Position numbers and translations under genes: made by a program. Positions 16,095 through 25,803 of a DNA stretch of 64,000 bases are shown here, piece after piece. This DNA is from JANNYA01 sp031422315 (GTDB taxonomy: Bacteria; Pseudomonadota; Gammaproteobacteria; Xanthomonadales; SZUA-5): positions 22,224 through 86,223 of the forward strand of contig JANOQN010000026.1 in NCBI GenBank assembly GCA_031422315.1, in the 5' to 3' direction. The notes beneath the pieces were generated by a model. The model searched no databases. It worked only from the letters and a program-made list of their open reading frames with translations, and was not told the origin of the DNA. How positions within the stretch are numbered: position 1 is the first letter of the stretch; each line of letters begins with the position of its first letter.

Positions 16095-17585
16095 CTACTT
16101 TTCACCTCTAGACAATTCGCCGAGCTGAAAAGCACCAAATCCCAGAATTAAGGCTGCCAGGATAATGAGGCTGCTGAAACTCAACGTTGGCACCTGTGTC
16201 ATTGGCAGCTCGCCTGCCCGCAGCGGCCGTAAATCCCGCACGAACACATCAGCGATTCGGCCATTTTGATCGTTCGGAACCAAGTTGCTGGCGAAAGATT
16301 GAAACACCACCCAATTGCCATCGCCAGAAATCAGCGGGAAGGTGCTCCAATCGTTCGATACTTGACCATCGTGAGTGTCGGAAATCAACACCGAGCGGCG
16401 TTTAATTCGGTCGTACAAATACACATCCGGAACGTTATTGGTATCACGTGGATCCAGCGCTGCGCGGGTGGTGTACGCCATAAAACGGGCGTCATCGCTG
16501 ATCTGCATACGTGCAAAAACTTGGAAAATGGCGTTGTCAGCTAATGCGCCATTGACATCGCGCGAAATACACTCCAAGCGTCCAGTGGCGATTTCATACA
16601 GATACGCGTGCGGGCCGAAGAACTCGGCGCAATCCTGGGTCATTAGGCCATCCGCGACAAATACCGCAAAGCGGCCATCGCGGCTCAAATCATAGTCATA
16701 CATCGCGCCGCTAAATTCCTGGCCGTCATCGCGCATGATGCGGGTGGTGGTGCGCAACACACGATCGCGAATAAACAAATCCGTACCTTCTCGGCTTACG
16801 CTGGTATCACTCGGCACCAGATTGGGCGCACAGCTATCAAACACGGCGTATCGGCCATCATTAGATACCTCGGCGTAGGGCCAGAATGATGCATCTGAAT
16901 TGCAATCTGCTAAAACTGTATCGTTAGCGGCAAACTCACCCTGGTTATTGACGCTGACAAAATCGATAGTGCCGGTGCTTCGATCACGCACGGCGACCTG
17001 GATGCCCAGAGGAGAAACCTCTCTATTGTAATCAAATTTATAAATATCAAATCCAACGCCGCCGCGGAACGACACTACAAAGTCGGGCAAGTAGTTACTC
17101 GGGCCGAACGCCCCAGCATACTGATACGAGCCATCAGCTTGCTTGCAAAAAAAATTAACGCCGGTCTGTTTTGTCGTAACGAAATCTCTGCCAAATGCTT
17201 TGAAGCAAAATTCACTTCCGGGTTTGTCAAAGGTAGAATCCGTGATTGTGGTTTGCCCCACTGGCGCTTGCACTGACTTGATACTGCCAGGAACACCCCT
17301 ACGCCATTGCATAAGCTGCCCATATTGGCTTGCTGGCGCTTGCATATCCAGCGCAAAATTTCTATCCCGGGTTGTATATGCGATGCGCGAACCATTAAAA
17401 GAGATGCCGGAGGTGCCGTTGGTGGCAGTAAACCGATCGTTGCCAAAACTGAGCGTGGCTTGCTGCCCTAGGGTATTGACGGAGATGATTTCGATCGGCA
17501 GCGCAGCGGCCGCAACAGCCCCACTAGCAAATCCGCTGCAAAGGGCAAGAGCAGTTTTTATCCATGTAAAACGGGCAAGGCGCAT
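16095..17585 (-). CDS. Surface beta-propeller (PD40/TolB-like) protein with IPTL-CTERM-like tail, paralogue 1
   Basis: This protein of 496 residues starts at the ATG at 17585, preceded by GGGG-rich ribosome-binding sequence; an ATG four codons earlier is also possible. A signal peptide precedes ALPIEIISV. The body holds repeats with the PD40 signature (SNDGRYAVFDSCAPNLV, SRDGRFAVFVADGL, SDDARFMAYTTRAAL, SGDGNWVVFQSFASNLV), consistent with a beta propeller of the TolB type. The C-terminus VPTLSFSSLIILAALILGFG with a short basic end fits the IPTL-CTERM sorting signal. It is the second gene of a tandem pair whose second halves are almost identical, 36 bases after the first. The function is unknown; extracellular display is inferred. 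Confidence 0.8.
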   Translation of the reverse strand: MRLARFTWIKTALALCSGFASGAVAAAALPIEIISVNTLGQQATLSFGNDRFTATNGTSGISFNGSRIAYTTRDRNFALDMQAPASQYGQLMQWRRGVPGSIKSVQAPVGQTTITDSTFDKPGSEFCFKAFGRDFVTTKQTGVNFFCKQADGSYQYAGAFGPSNYLPDFVVSFRGGVGFDIYKFDYNREVSPLGIQVAVRDRSTGTIDFVSVNNQGEFAANDTVLADCNSDASFWPYAEVSNDGRYAVFDSCAPNLVPSDTSVSREGTDLFIRDRVLRTTTRIMRDDGQEFSGAMYDYDLSRDGRFAVFVADGLMTQDCAEFFGPHAYLYEIATGRLECISRDVNGALADNAIFQVFARMQISDDARFMAYTTRAALDPRDTNNVPDVYLYDRIKRRSVLISDTHDGQVSNDWSTFPLISGDGNWVVFQSFASNLVPNDQNGRIADVFVRDLRPLRAGELPMTQVPTLSFSSLIILAALILGFGAFQLGELSRGEK

Positions 17586-17621
17586 ATTTTTCCCCAAATG
17601 TTTTCCAGCTACTTTTTGCCT

Positions 17622-19097
17622 CTAGACCCACCGCCGCACACCAAAAACACCAAATCCCAAAGTTAAAGCAACTAAAATAACGAGACTGCCGACACTCAAA
17701 GTCGACACCGGTGTTATTGGCAGTTCGCCTGCCCGCAGCGGCCTTAAATCCCGCACGAACACATCAGCGATTCGGCCATTTTGATCGTTCGGTATCAAGT
17801 TGCTGGCAAATGATTGAAACACCACCCAATTGCCATCGCCAGAAATCAGCGGGAAGGTGCTCCAATCGTTCGACACTTGGCCATCGTGGGTGTCGGAAAT
17901 CAACACCGAACGGCGTTTGATTCGGTCGTACAAATACACGTCTGGCACGTTATTGGTGTCGCGCGGGTCCAGCGCTGCGCGGGTGGTGTACGCCATAAAA
18001 CGCGCGTCATCGCTGATTTGCAGTCGCGCAGCAACTTGGAAAATGGCATTGTCAGTCAATTCGCCATTGACATCGCGCGAAATACATTCCAGGCGCCCAG
18101 TGGCAATTTCATAGAGATACGCGTGCGGGCCGAAGAGCTCGGCGCAATCTTGGGTCATCAAACCATCGGCGGCAAATACCGCAAAGCGGCCATCGCGGCT
18201 CAAATCATAGTCATACATCGATCCGCTAAACTCTTGGCCGTCATCACGCATAATGCGGGTCGTGGTGCGCAGCACACGATCACGCACAAATAGATCCGTG
18301 CCTTCTCGGCTAACACTTGAATCACCGGGCACTAAATTTGGCGCACAGCTATCAAACAGCGCATAGCGGCCATCATTGGACACTTCGGCATAAGGCCAAA
18401 AGGAGGCATCTTGATTGCAAGATATGTTTGCGCCGACGAAGGCCAAATCGCCCTGGTTATTGACGCTGACAAAATCGATGGCACCGGAGCTTCGATCACG
18501 CACCGCAACTTGAAAGCCAAAGCCGGTATCGCCGAAATCGTAGTTAAATTTGGAGATATCAAAGCCTGCGCCTCCCCGGAATGAAGTCACAAAACTGGGT
18601 AAATAGTTATTAGGGCCGAACGCCCCGGCATACTGATATGAACCATCGGCCTGCTTGCAAAAAAAATTGCTGCCATGCTGTTTTCCTGTGACATAGTCCC
18701 TGTCAATCGCCTTGAAGCAAAACTCACTGCCGGGTTTGTCAAAGGTTGAAGCAGTTACTGTGGTTTGCCCCACCGGCGCTTGCACCGACTTAACACTACC
18801 CGGGATCGCCCGCCGCCATTGCATGAGCTGTGCATAGATGCTTGCAAATGGCGCTACGCCGTCCAGCGCAAAAGACCGATCCCGGGTTATATAGCCAATG
18901 CGCGCGCCATCAAACGAGATACCGGAGGTGCTATTGGTGGCCGCATTTCGTTCATTGCCAAAACTGAGCGTGGCTTGCTGCCCTAAGGTATTGACGGAGA
19001 TGAGCTCGATTGGTAGCGCGGCGGCGGCAGCTTCGCAAGCTAATCCGCTGCAAAGAGCAAAAGCAGTTTTGATCCACGTGGAACGGGCAAGGCGCAT
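17622..19097 (-). CDS. Surface beta-propeller (PD40/TolB-like) protein with IPTL-CTERM-like tail, paralogue 2
   Basis: This 491-residue protein has the same architecture as its downstream neighbour: signal peptide, N-terminal domain with four cysteines, PD40 repeats, and a sorting tail VSTLSVGSLVILVALTLGFG ending RRWV. I take the ATG at 19097, which has AGGGGG a few bases upstream and matches the start of the paralogue. The frame remains open to 19154, but that extension would run through a run of ten G and is unlikely to be translated. The two genes probably form an operon transcribed away from the large subtilase. Confidence 0.8.
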   Translation of the reverse strand: MRLARSTWIKTAFALCSGLACEAAAAALPIELISVNTLGQQATLSFGNERNAATNSTSGISFDGARIGYITRDRSFALDGVAPFASIYAQLMQWRRAIPGSVKSVQAPVGQTTVTASTFDKPGSEFCFKAIDRDYVTGKQHGSNFFCKQADGSYQYAGAFGPNNYLPSFVTSFRGGAGFDISKFNYDFGDTGFGFQVAVRDRSSGAIDFVSVNNQGDLAFVGANISCNQDASFWPYAEVSNDGRYALFDSCAPNLVPGDSSVSREGTDLFVRDRVLRTTTRIMRDDGQEFSGSMYDYDLSRDGRFAVFAADGLMTQDCAELFGPHAYLYEIATGRLECISRDVNGELTDNAIFQVAARLQISDDARFMAYTTRAALDPRDTNNVPDVYLYDRIKRRSVLISDTHDGQVSNDWSTFPLISGDGNWVVFQSFASNLIPNDQNGRIADVFVRDLRPLRAGELPITPVSTLSVGSLVILVALTLGFGVFGVRRWV

Positions 19098-19134
19098 ATT
19101 TCCCCCTAAAATTGTTTTGTAGAGTATTGCAAAT

Positions 19135-19144
19135 CCCCCCCCCC
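19135..19144 (-). repeat. Ten-G homopolymer in the leader of the beta-propeller operon
   Basis: Ten consecutive C on the plus strand, that is G10 on the coding strand, lie 38-47 bases before the ATG at 19097. They are also about 60 bases before the divergent subtilase gene start. A tract here could alter promoter spacing or leader structure if it varies in length. Variation itself cannot be seen. Confidence 0.55.
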
Positions 19145-19203
19145 ATTGTGTCAATTTGCACGAGATTGCTTTGCCAATCCAAAACTAACCCTGGGGAACG
19201 CCA

Positions 19204-22200
19204 ATGTCATTTATACACAGTACCGCTGCATTTTTAGCCGCCGCCACGATTGCTTTTATCCCGGCCCTAGTGCAAGCCCAGCCCGCAAATGGCACTGGCG
19301 CTACGACGGGCCCAGCTTTTTACGTGCGGCTTAAGCCTAGCGTAACGCTAAATGCCAAGCGTTGGCTGCAAAACCTTGAGGCCAACCCGAATGCGCGTGC
19401 CGCACTTGGCGGGCCAATGTTGATGCGAAGCTACGATCCTGGGCCTGCGCTAGATAGCAAGCTGCTGCCAAGCGATCCTACCCACCCCTTGCGTAAATTA
19501 GCGCGCACCGTGCGGCTAGAATTCCCGATCGTTGCCAATCCGGGGGCGCTGGCACAGCGCTTGGCAAACCACCCCGATATTGAGTGGAAAGGCCAGCAGC
19601 TGGTGCGCCGCTTTCGCCCCTTAGCCGCCGTCACGGATCCGTATTTTAACCCCGCCGCGCCGCCGACCGGCAATTGGCAAGGTGCTTTTGGAACTCAGCT
19701 ACCGCGCAATCCGTATGCCACTGCACCTGCTCTAAGCCTGCCGGGGCCCGGCATGCAAACGCAAATGCAGACTAATTCAATTACCCAATGGGGGCACCTT
19801 AAAATCGGCGCACCCGCTGCGTGGGATTTGTTGGGCTCCACTACGACCTCGAATAACCCTAGCCAAGGTTTTTATGGCACAGCGAATATCGCGGTGGTCG
19901 ACTGGGGTTTGGCCGATGGGTGTTTGGAGTTTTTCCAAGGGGTTGGCAATTGCACTGGCGCATCGAAATATCACCCAGATCTAAACGCGAATGTGCGCAA
20001 TCAGTTATCTATTGGACTCACTTATAGGGCCGACGCCGGATCGGGGCAATTTTTCGCATCTGACTTAAGAAATGACGCACTAGAGTTTATTGATAAGACG
20101 GCCGTGAGTACTTACGCTGCAACGCAGCCCTCTGGTCTAGAAAGCAACCCGGTGCGCCCGCTAGATCGGAACAACCAACCCTTTGCACTGGATCAATATG
20201 CGCTGACCGGGCACGGCTCGAATGCGGCAGGTATTATCGCGGCGGCGATTAATGGGCAAGGCGTAGTAGGCGTTTGCCCAACTTGTAGTTTGGCGATGTA
20301 TCGCACTAACACCGCTGCAGATGCGCTTGAGCTCATGGTGCGGATGGCTAAACAGCACGGCAACCAGATTATTAGTATGAGCTGGCAGCCGGAGGTGCCG
20401 CTTGCCGTGCAGGCTTCGCTTGAAAAAGAGGAGTCAGAATCCCCGCTAAATTTGCTGCTTGCTTCGGCCGGCGCACAAGAAGTGTTCTTAGTGGCCGCAG
20501 CGGGGAATGATGGCCCGAATCAGCCCAATGGGTCGAGCCTTAACTCAGCTGTTACGAGCGCCGGTGCAACAGACTTAACCGACTACCCATGGAGTGAAAA
20601 TCGCCTTGAACCTACTGGCCGATGCGCGCAAGCGGGTGCTACCGGCTGCGAAACTTTTTACCCTTTATCGCAAGGCACCAATCAGCTGGGCGATCGCTTT
20701 GTATTCGCGCCGGGCGCACGAATTTTAAGCACCATGTACGGCACTTGGATCGGCCGCAATTTGTTATCTGGAGAAAGCGCCGCCTTCGGCCGCGGAGCCT
20801 GTACGCATGAGCTGTTTCCAGCTGACGCGATCAGTGGCGCAGCTCAGTTCAATTCACGTTATGGTATTTGCACGGGCACCTCGTTTGCCGCCCCCTATGT
20901 GGCCGCTGCGGGCGCGCTGATTCGCAGCGTGCATCCGCTTTTGCCGCAAGCGCAGGTGCGCCAGGTGCTCCGAACTACCGGCGATGCGGTGAACTACTCG
21001 GCCGGTGTCATGCCGTACGGTGCACCCAGGCGAATTCGCGCTGATCTTGCGGTAACGGCCACGCTAGCAAGCATTGCTGGATCTGCGGAAAGCAATCGGC
21101 TGATTCCACTTTTGGCGGCACGCTCGACCCAGCGGCGCACAACGTTTTCTTCAACGTCCGGGCTGGTTCCACATCGTGATTGGTTATTTTCAACAAAGCC
21201 GCAAATGATCGCCGCTTCCATGTTAGGCGAGCTTTACTACGCCCAGATAGATCTTGGCGTTGGCCAACGAAACATTGTGTTTTTCGATGACCTGATCACC
21301 AACATCCCGAGTGTTGGCGGATTCCCAACGATTCCGGGCACGACCGGCAGCGCCCGGGCTTCTTCGTTCTTGTTTGCCACGCAGCGCCAAGCCTATCCCG
21401 GTGCGCCCGACACCTTAATTCCCCTTTATCGTCTAGCTATGTTCGGCAACTGCCGCGCGCGCAAACATATTTACTCGACAAGCCTCGCGCCCGCAGCTTT
21501 TTCGCTGAGCACACTGAGCAGCGCAGGCACGCAATGTTTAGGGCCTAACTTCAATCCGCCAATCACGCAAGCACGCTTCGAGCAGGTTGCGGTTGAGGGT
21601 TTTATGTTTCCGACTCAAGAGCCTGGCACCGTGCCATTGCGGTTAAAATACAACCCAGCGAATGACGGCAGCTATGCACTCATGATTCCAAGCGATGCGA
21701 ATAAGCCAGAGTTCGCTGGCTATGTTGATTCCGCACAAGGCGATGTTATTTTGGGCTATGTTTTTGAAAACATCAGTAACGATGGCGATGATTGGCCGGA
21801 TGCGTGGGAAAGCGCGGTTGGATTGAATAATCTAGTCAGCGATAGCGATTGCGATGGCCAAAGCGATGGCGCGGAGTTTCCGATGGCGGGTGTTAGTGCG
21901 AGTGATCCGATGGTGGGCTCGATTTGTGCGGATAGGCGCGTTCGTATTTTTCTGGACGGCAATCAGATAAAGTTTGAAATGCAAAATTTTGGGCCTGCGA
22001 CTGTTAACAACGTGAAGTTTTACTTGCAAGCCGGTGGACAAGTCAGCGCTGGACAGCTAAACCTACCGCTTACAAACGGCTGCGTTAAATTAAACAAGCC
22101 GCCCAAGTATCCATCCGTGTGGCCAACTAACACAGTAGTGGAATGCACATTTGCAAGCATGCCGGCTGGAACCGTCGAAACGGTTTCATTCAGCACGTCT

Positions 22201-22314
22201 CCTGATATGCCGTACCCCGGGCAGCCTTCTAGCTACTTCGGTGAAGTTAATGTCTTCGGCACGCCGAGCACCGATGCTGTGTTGGCGAACAACAATGCAA
22301 GTTTTGTCTATTAG
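19204..22314 (+). CDS. Large secreted S8 family serine protease
   Basis: This 1036-residue subtilase has a signal peptide ending LVQAQ and a propeptide. The catalytic domain has Asp233 (AVVDWGLADG), His337 (TGHGSNAAGI), the oxyanion Asn in VAAAGNDGPNQ and Ser560 (CTGTSFAAPYVAA). Asp is followed by Trp-Gly instead of the usual Thr/Ser-Gly, and the His motif has Ser-Asn instead of Thr-His, so it is a diverged but apparently complete triad. The C-terminal 450 residues include a DSDCDGQSDGAEF calcium-loop-like segment and a beta-sandwich end similar to DUF11. It is divergent from the beta-propeller operon, separated by about 100 bases. Confidence 0.87.
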   Translation: MSFIHSTAAFLAAATIAFIPALVQAQPANGTGATTGPAFYVRLKPSVTLNAKRWLQNLEANPNARAALGGPMLMRSYDPGPALDSKLLPSDPTHPLRKLARTVRLEFPIVANPGALAQRLANHPDIEWKGQQLVRRFRPLAAVTDPYFNPAAPPTGNWQGAFGTQLPRNPYATAPALSLPGPGMQTQMQTNSITQWGHLKIGAPAAWDLLGSTTTSNNPSQGFYGTANIAVVDWGLADGCLEFFQGVGNCTGASKYHPDLNANVRNQLSIGLTYRADAGSGQFFASDLRNDALEFIDKTAVSTYAATQPSGLESNPVRPLDRNNQPFALDQYALTGHGSNAAGIIAAAINGQGVVGVCPTCSLAMYRTNTAADALELMVRMAKQHGNQIISMSWQPEVPLAVQASLEKEESESPLNLLLASAGAQEVFLVAAAGNDGPNQPNGSSLNSAVTSAGATDLTDYPWSENRLEPTGRCAQAGATGCETFYPLSQGTNQLGDRFVFAPGARILSTMYGTWIGRNLLSGESAAFGRGACTHELFPADAISGAAQFNSRYGICTGTSFAAPYVAAAGALIRSVHPLLPQAQVRQVLRTTGDAVNYSAGVMPYGAPRRIRADLAVTATLASIAGSAESNRLIPLLAARSTQRRTTFSSTSGLVPHRDWLFSTKPQMIAASMLGELYYAQIDLGVGQRNIVFFDDLITNIPSVGGFPTIPGTTGSARASSFLFATQRQAYPGAPDTLIPLYRLAMFGNCRARKHIYSTSLAPAAFSLSTLSSAGTQCLGPNFNPPITQARFEQVAVEGFMFPTQEPGTVPLRLKYNPANDGSYALMIPSDANKPEFAGYVDSAQGDVILGYVFENISNDGDDWPDAWESAVGLNNLVSDSDCDGQSDGAEFPMAGVSASDPMVGSICADRRVRIFLDGNQIKFEMQNFGPATVNNVKFYLQAGGQVSAGQLNLPLTNGCVKLNKPPKYPSVWPTNTVVECTFASMPAGTVETVSFSTSPDMPYPGQPSSYFGEVNVFGTPSTDAVLANNNASFVY

Positions 22315-22406
22315 GCATGTCATTGCGTAATGCCCGGCTGTGAGAAATTGCAGCTGAGCAGCTTTTTAGCGCTACGATTATCAGAGCGCAGTATCAATCA
22401 AACTCT

Positions 22407-23018
22407 TCAATTCCCATCAAAATAATCCGCCGCCTGTTCCCACAGCTTGGCCATCGCAGGCCTGAAATAGCCCATGTGGGCAATTTCAGAAGCGCCGTAA
22501 TCGGCGGGTCTTAGATCAACCCGCTGAATTTCTGCACTTTGATAGCCGCTAACAAACGCATCGCGCGATTTGGCTAGCGCCCATTTATCGTCGAGCGCGT
22601 TGACGAATTGAATGGGAATGGCTAACTGATGAAATCGCTTGATGAAATCCGAATTGACCAGCGCCGGATCGGAGAAAAAGTACTGCGGCATGGCGCACCA
22701 GAATTTCCAATCGTGGTACACGCCAAGCGGTAAGTCTTCACCAATGCCAAACCAGCTCATCGGTGCATAGCCTTTGAGCGCCACCCCAATTGGTGCAAGC
22801 AGATTCCATAGTAGTTGGACTTTTACGGGCTCAAACCCTGGCATATAGCCCGAATAGCCAGCGCCGGTGCCGCAAATCCAAGCAGCCTTTAGCGAAGCAG
22901 CCTGCGGAATCATGCCCAGACCATGCCCGCCAAAACTATGGCCTGCCAGATAGACATCGCCAAACTGGCTGGCATCGCCAGCAATTATTGATTTAGAGTT
23001 GCGAGTTGAACAGCGCAC
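22407..23018 (-). pseudogene. Alpha/beta hydrolase, 5'-truncated
   Basis: The 203-residue frame contains a nucleophile elbow GHSFGGH, an acidic residue in ALDDKWA and a histidine in SEIAHMGYFRP, and the WFGIGEDLPLGVYHDW and FFSDPALV strings of a known family of alpha/beta fold hydrolases. Family members have about 80-90 further residues in front, including the oxyanion-hole strand. Here the stretch before DVYLAGHSFGG is short and atypical, and only 165 bases separate the frame from the next gene. The gene therefore seems to have lost its beginning, and the product is probably inactive. Confidence 0.6.
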
Positions 23019-23183
23019 TTTCGGATCAGTTGCGCCGCACTGCGCTAGCTTCAGTCGGTTGAATTTGTCTGGGAGGCCTGACTTGACTCGGGCTTGCGTG
23101 AACGGCAGGATGCCGTCAGCTTCGGTCTAATCTGCTGATAGACTTTCTAGCGGAAACATCAACCATCCCGTACTGAGCATTCA

Positions 23184-25307
23184 ATGCAGCCTATCTATTT
23201 TGCAACGCTACTGATTGCCGCCAGCCAAGCTTTTCTAGGCTCGGCATTTGCGAATGAGGCGTCAAGCCAAACCACCCGTAACATCACCCACGCCGATCTC
23301 TGGCTGATGCCGCGCGTTAGCGCACCGGTAATGAGCCCAGATGGACTCAAAGTCGTGTTCAATGTGATTGAGCCCTCGTACGAGCCGTTAAAGCAGAGTC
23401 AAGATATTTGGTTAGTCGACACGGACGGCAAAACGCCCGCCCGCCGAATGACCCAAACAATTGCAGCGGAAACGGGTGTGGCGTGGGCGCCTGATAGTCA
23501 ATCCATTGCCTTTAGCACGCAGCGTGAAGGCGATACTGCGGCGCAGCTCTACACGCTCTCATTGAACGGCGGTGAAGCACAGCGCGTGACTAGCTTAACG
23601 CACGGTGCCCGTGCGCCAAAGTTCTTGCCAGATGGTAGTGGCCTGCTGTTTGTCGCCAATGTGTATGCTGATGCAGGATCGGAGGCCGAGCAAAAGGCAT
23701 TGTTTGACGAGCGCGCCAAGGTCAAAACCACTGCGCGGGTTTATCAGAGTTTTCCAATTCGCTATTGGGATAAATGGCTTGATGGCCGGCAAATTCGGCC
23801 ATTTACCGTCAACTTAAAAGATGGCGTGGTGACGGATTTGCTGGCTAATGATCCCATCATCAAACTGCCTGGCTACGGCGGCCAGTTCGCCGAAGCGAGC
23901 GAGGAGTTAGACACTGCGGTTGCGCCCGATGGCAAGGTGGTGCTGGCGCTTTCGACTAACCGCAACCGTGCCGCATTTAGCTTTACCCATAGCGATTTGT
24001 ATGGCTTTGATTCGGCGACCCAAACACTCAAGCGCTTGACTGGAACGGGTTCGTTGGAGGCTGCGGATAGCTTTGCAAAACCGGTTTTTTCCAAAGACGG
24101 TCGCAGCCTGTATGCGCTGCGCACGCCGCGCTCAGCTAAGGTTTACAACGCTACTGAGCTGGTTCGTTTTGAAGTATCAGTGTCGGGCTTAAAAAATATG
24201 CGGGTGCTAGCGCTACCGCAGCGCTTGGCTGTGTCCAGCTTCGCCGTCGGTGCATCGAGTGTTAGCTTCAGCGTAGAAGAAAACGGCTTGGAGCAAGTTT
24301 GGCAAGCGGATACCGGGCTCAAAAAAGCATCGCGCGTGATCACGCTTGAGCGAGGCGTGCTGAGCGGCCTTAACGGTAACGCGCGCGGCTTAGTGGGCAC
24401 TTATGAAAGCGCGCAAATCCCGATGCAAATCGTGCGCTTTGATATCTCTGGCAGCAAACAGACTTTCACCCCGTTGACAAATTTTGGACAGGATCAACTA
24501 AAGCAGCTTGACCTATCAAAAGCTGAGCACTTTTTCAGCACCCGCGCCGACGGCAGCAAAATCCACAGCATGCTGATTCGCCCGGCAGGATTTGATGCCG
24601 GTAAAAAATATCCAATGCTGGTGCTGATCCACGGCGGGCCGCACATTATGTGGCGCGATGCGTTCTTTTTACGTTGGAACTATCATTTGATTGCACAGAA
24701 TAAGTATGTGGTGTTGCTCAGCAATTACCGGGGCTCAACCGGTGCTGGCGAAGCGTTTGCGCAAGAGATTCAAGAAGACCCGTTCAAAGGCCCAACCGCC
24801 GATTTGGAATTGGCAGCGGATGACGCCACGCGCCGATTTAGCTTCATTGACAAAACCCGCCAATGCGCTGGCGGCGCAAGTTACGGCGGGCATTTAGCGA
24901 ACTGGATTCAAGGCGTTAATACTGCACGCTACCGCTGCCTGATAAGCCATGCGGGCTTGGTCAACTCCGAAGCTCAGTGGGGCAGCAGCGATGGAATTTA
25001 CGGGCGCGAAGTCAACGCGGGAGGGCCGGTTTGGGAACAAGGCCCGGTGTGGCGCGAACAAAACCCGATTCGGCTAGCGGGTGCATTCAAAACGCCGGTG
25101 TTGGTTACCGTGGGCGAGCTGGATTACCGCGTACCGCTCAACAACACCCTGGAATACTGGAGCGCACTCCAACGCATGCAGGTGCCATCAAAACTGATCG
25201 TGTTCCCGGATGAAAATCACTGGATTTTAAAAGGAGAGAACAGCAAGTTTTTCTATGCTGAGGTAAGCGACTGGTTGGATGCTTATTTGGGTGGAAAGCA
25301 GGATTAG
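23184..25307 (+). CDS. Exported S9 family prolyl-oligopeptidase-type peptidase
   Basis: This 707-residue dipeptidyl/acylaminoacyl-peptidase has a signal peptide (cleavage near FANEA), an N-terminal beta propeller with PD40-like repeats (SPDGLKVVF, APDSQSIAFST, LPDGSGLLFV) and a C-terminal alpha/beta hydrolase domain. The triad is Ser566 in GGASYGGHLANW, Asp647 in GELDYRVP and His679 in DENHWI. Such enzymes degrade short peptides in the periplasm. Several secreted or periplasmic peptidases within 20 kb suggest a protein-degrading lifestyle. The gene stands alone, 46 bases before bcp. Confidence 0.92.
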   Translation: MQPIYFATLLIAASQAFLGSAFANEASSQTTRNITHADLWLMPRVSAPVMSPDGLKVVFNVIEPSYEPLKQSQDIWLVDTDGKTPARRMTQTIAAETGVAWAPDSQSIAFSTQREGDTAAQLYTLSLNGGEAQRVTSLTHGARAPKFLPDGSGLLFVANVYADAGSEAEQKALFDERAKVKTTARVYQSFPIRYWDKWLDGRQIRPFTVNLKDGVVTDLLANDPIIKLPGYGGQFAEASEELDTAVAPDGKVVLALSTNRNRAAFSFTHSDLYGFDSATQTLKRLTGTGSLEAADSFAKPVFSKDGRSLYALRTPRSAKVYNATELVRFEVSVSGLKNMRVLALPQRLAVSSFAVGASSVSFSVEENGLEQVWQADTGLKKASRVITLERGVLSGLNGNARGLVGTYESAQIPMQIVRFDISGSKQTFTPLTNFGQDQLKQLDLSKAEHFFSTRADGSKIHSMLIRPAGFDAGKKYPMLVLIHGGPHIMWRDAFFLRWNYHLIAQNKYVVLLSNYRGSTGAGEAFAQEIQEDPFKGPTADLELAADDATRRFSFIDKTRQCAGGASYGGHLANWIQGVNTARYRCLISHAGLVNSEAQWGSSDGIYGREVNAGGPVWEQGPVWREQNPIRLAGAFKTPVLVTVGELDYRVPLNNTLEYWSALQRMQVPSKLIVFPDENHWILKGENSKFFYAEVSDWLDAYLGGKQD

Positions 25308-25353
25308 CACCGGAGCCGTACCCTACAAACTTTTCATTTTTAACGGATTTTTT

Positions 25354-25803
25354 ATGACGCTCAAACTCGGCGATTTAGCCCCCGATTTCACCCTGCCTGC
25401 AGATTCCGGCAAGCCCTTTAAGCTCAGCGCCCTGCGCGGTCAACGCGTGGTTCTAGTGTTTTACCCGGGAGATGACACGCCCGTTTGTACCGCACAGCTG
25501 TGCGAATACCGCGACGGTATTGAGGAATTTGAAGACCTAAATGCAGTGGTGATCGGCATTAGCCAGCAAGATGGCGCAAGCCACAGTGCGTTCAAGAAAA
25601 AGCGCGCGCTGCCTTTTACATTGCTGACGGATGCGGACTTATCAGTGGCAAGTCAATATGGCGCAAAAGGCATCATGGGTTTGAAGCGCGCCTGCTTTTT
25701 GATCGATGAAACCGGCGTGCTGCGCTATCAGCATGTTGAACTGACTGCGCTGTTTAGGCGCTCGCGTGCTGAATTAGTGCAAGCCTTGGAAGCATTGAAC
25801 TAG
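25354..25803 (+). CDS. bcp: Thioredoxin-dependent peroxiredoxin Bcp/PrxQ
   Basis: This 149-residue peroxiredoxin starts at the ATG at 25354 (MTLKLGDLAPDFTLP); the longer upstream frame lacks family similarity. Peroxidatic Cys45 sits in DTPVCTAQLCEYRD and Cys50 five residues later, the same spacing and positions as in E. coli Bcp. The enzyme reduces peroxides and lipid hydroperoxides and is recycled by thioredoxin. Its stop codon shares bases with the stop codon of the convergent mlaE-like gene, so the two 3' ends overlap by four bases. Confidence 0.93.
   Translation: MTLKLGDLAPDFTLPADSGKPFKLSALRGQRVVLVFYPGDDTPVCTAQLCEYRDGIEEFEDLNAVVIGISQQDGASHSAFKKKRALPFTLLTDADLSVASQYGAKGIMGLKRACFLIDETGVLRYQHVELTALFRRSRAELVQALEALN

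Noticed and set aside
19098..19154. N-terminal extension of the beta-propeller protein to 19154
   Set aside because: The extension would be translated from a G10 run, and the paralogue starts at the equivalent of 19097 behind a good ribosome-binding site.
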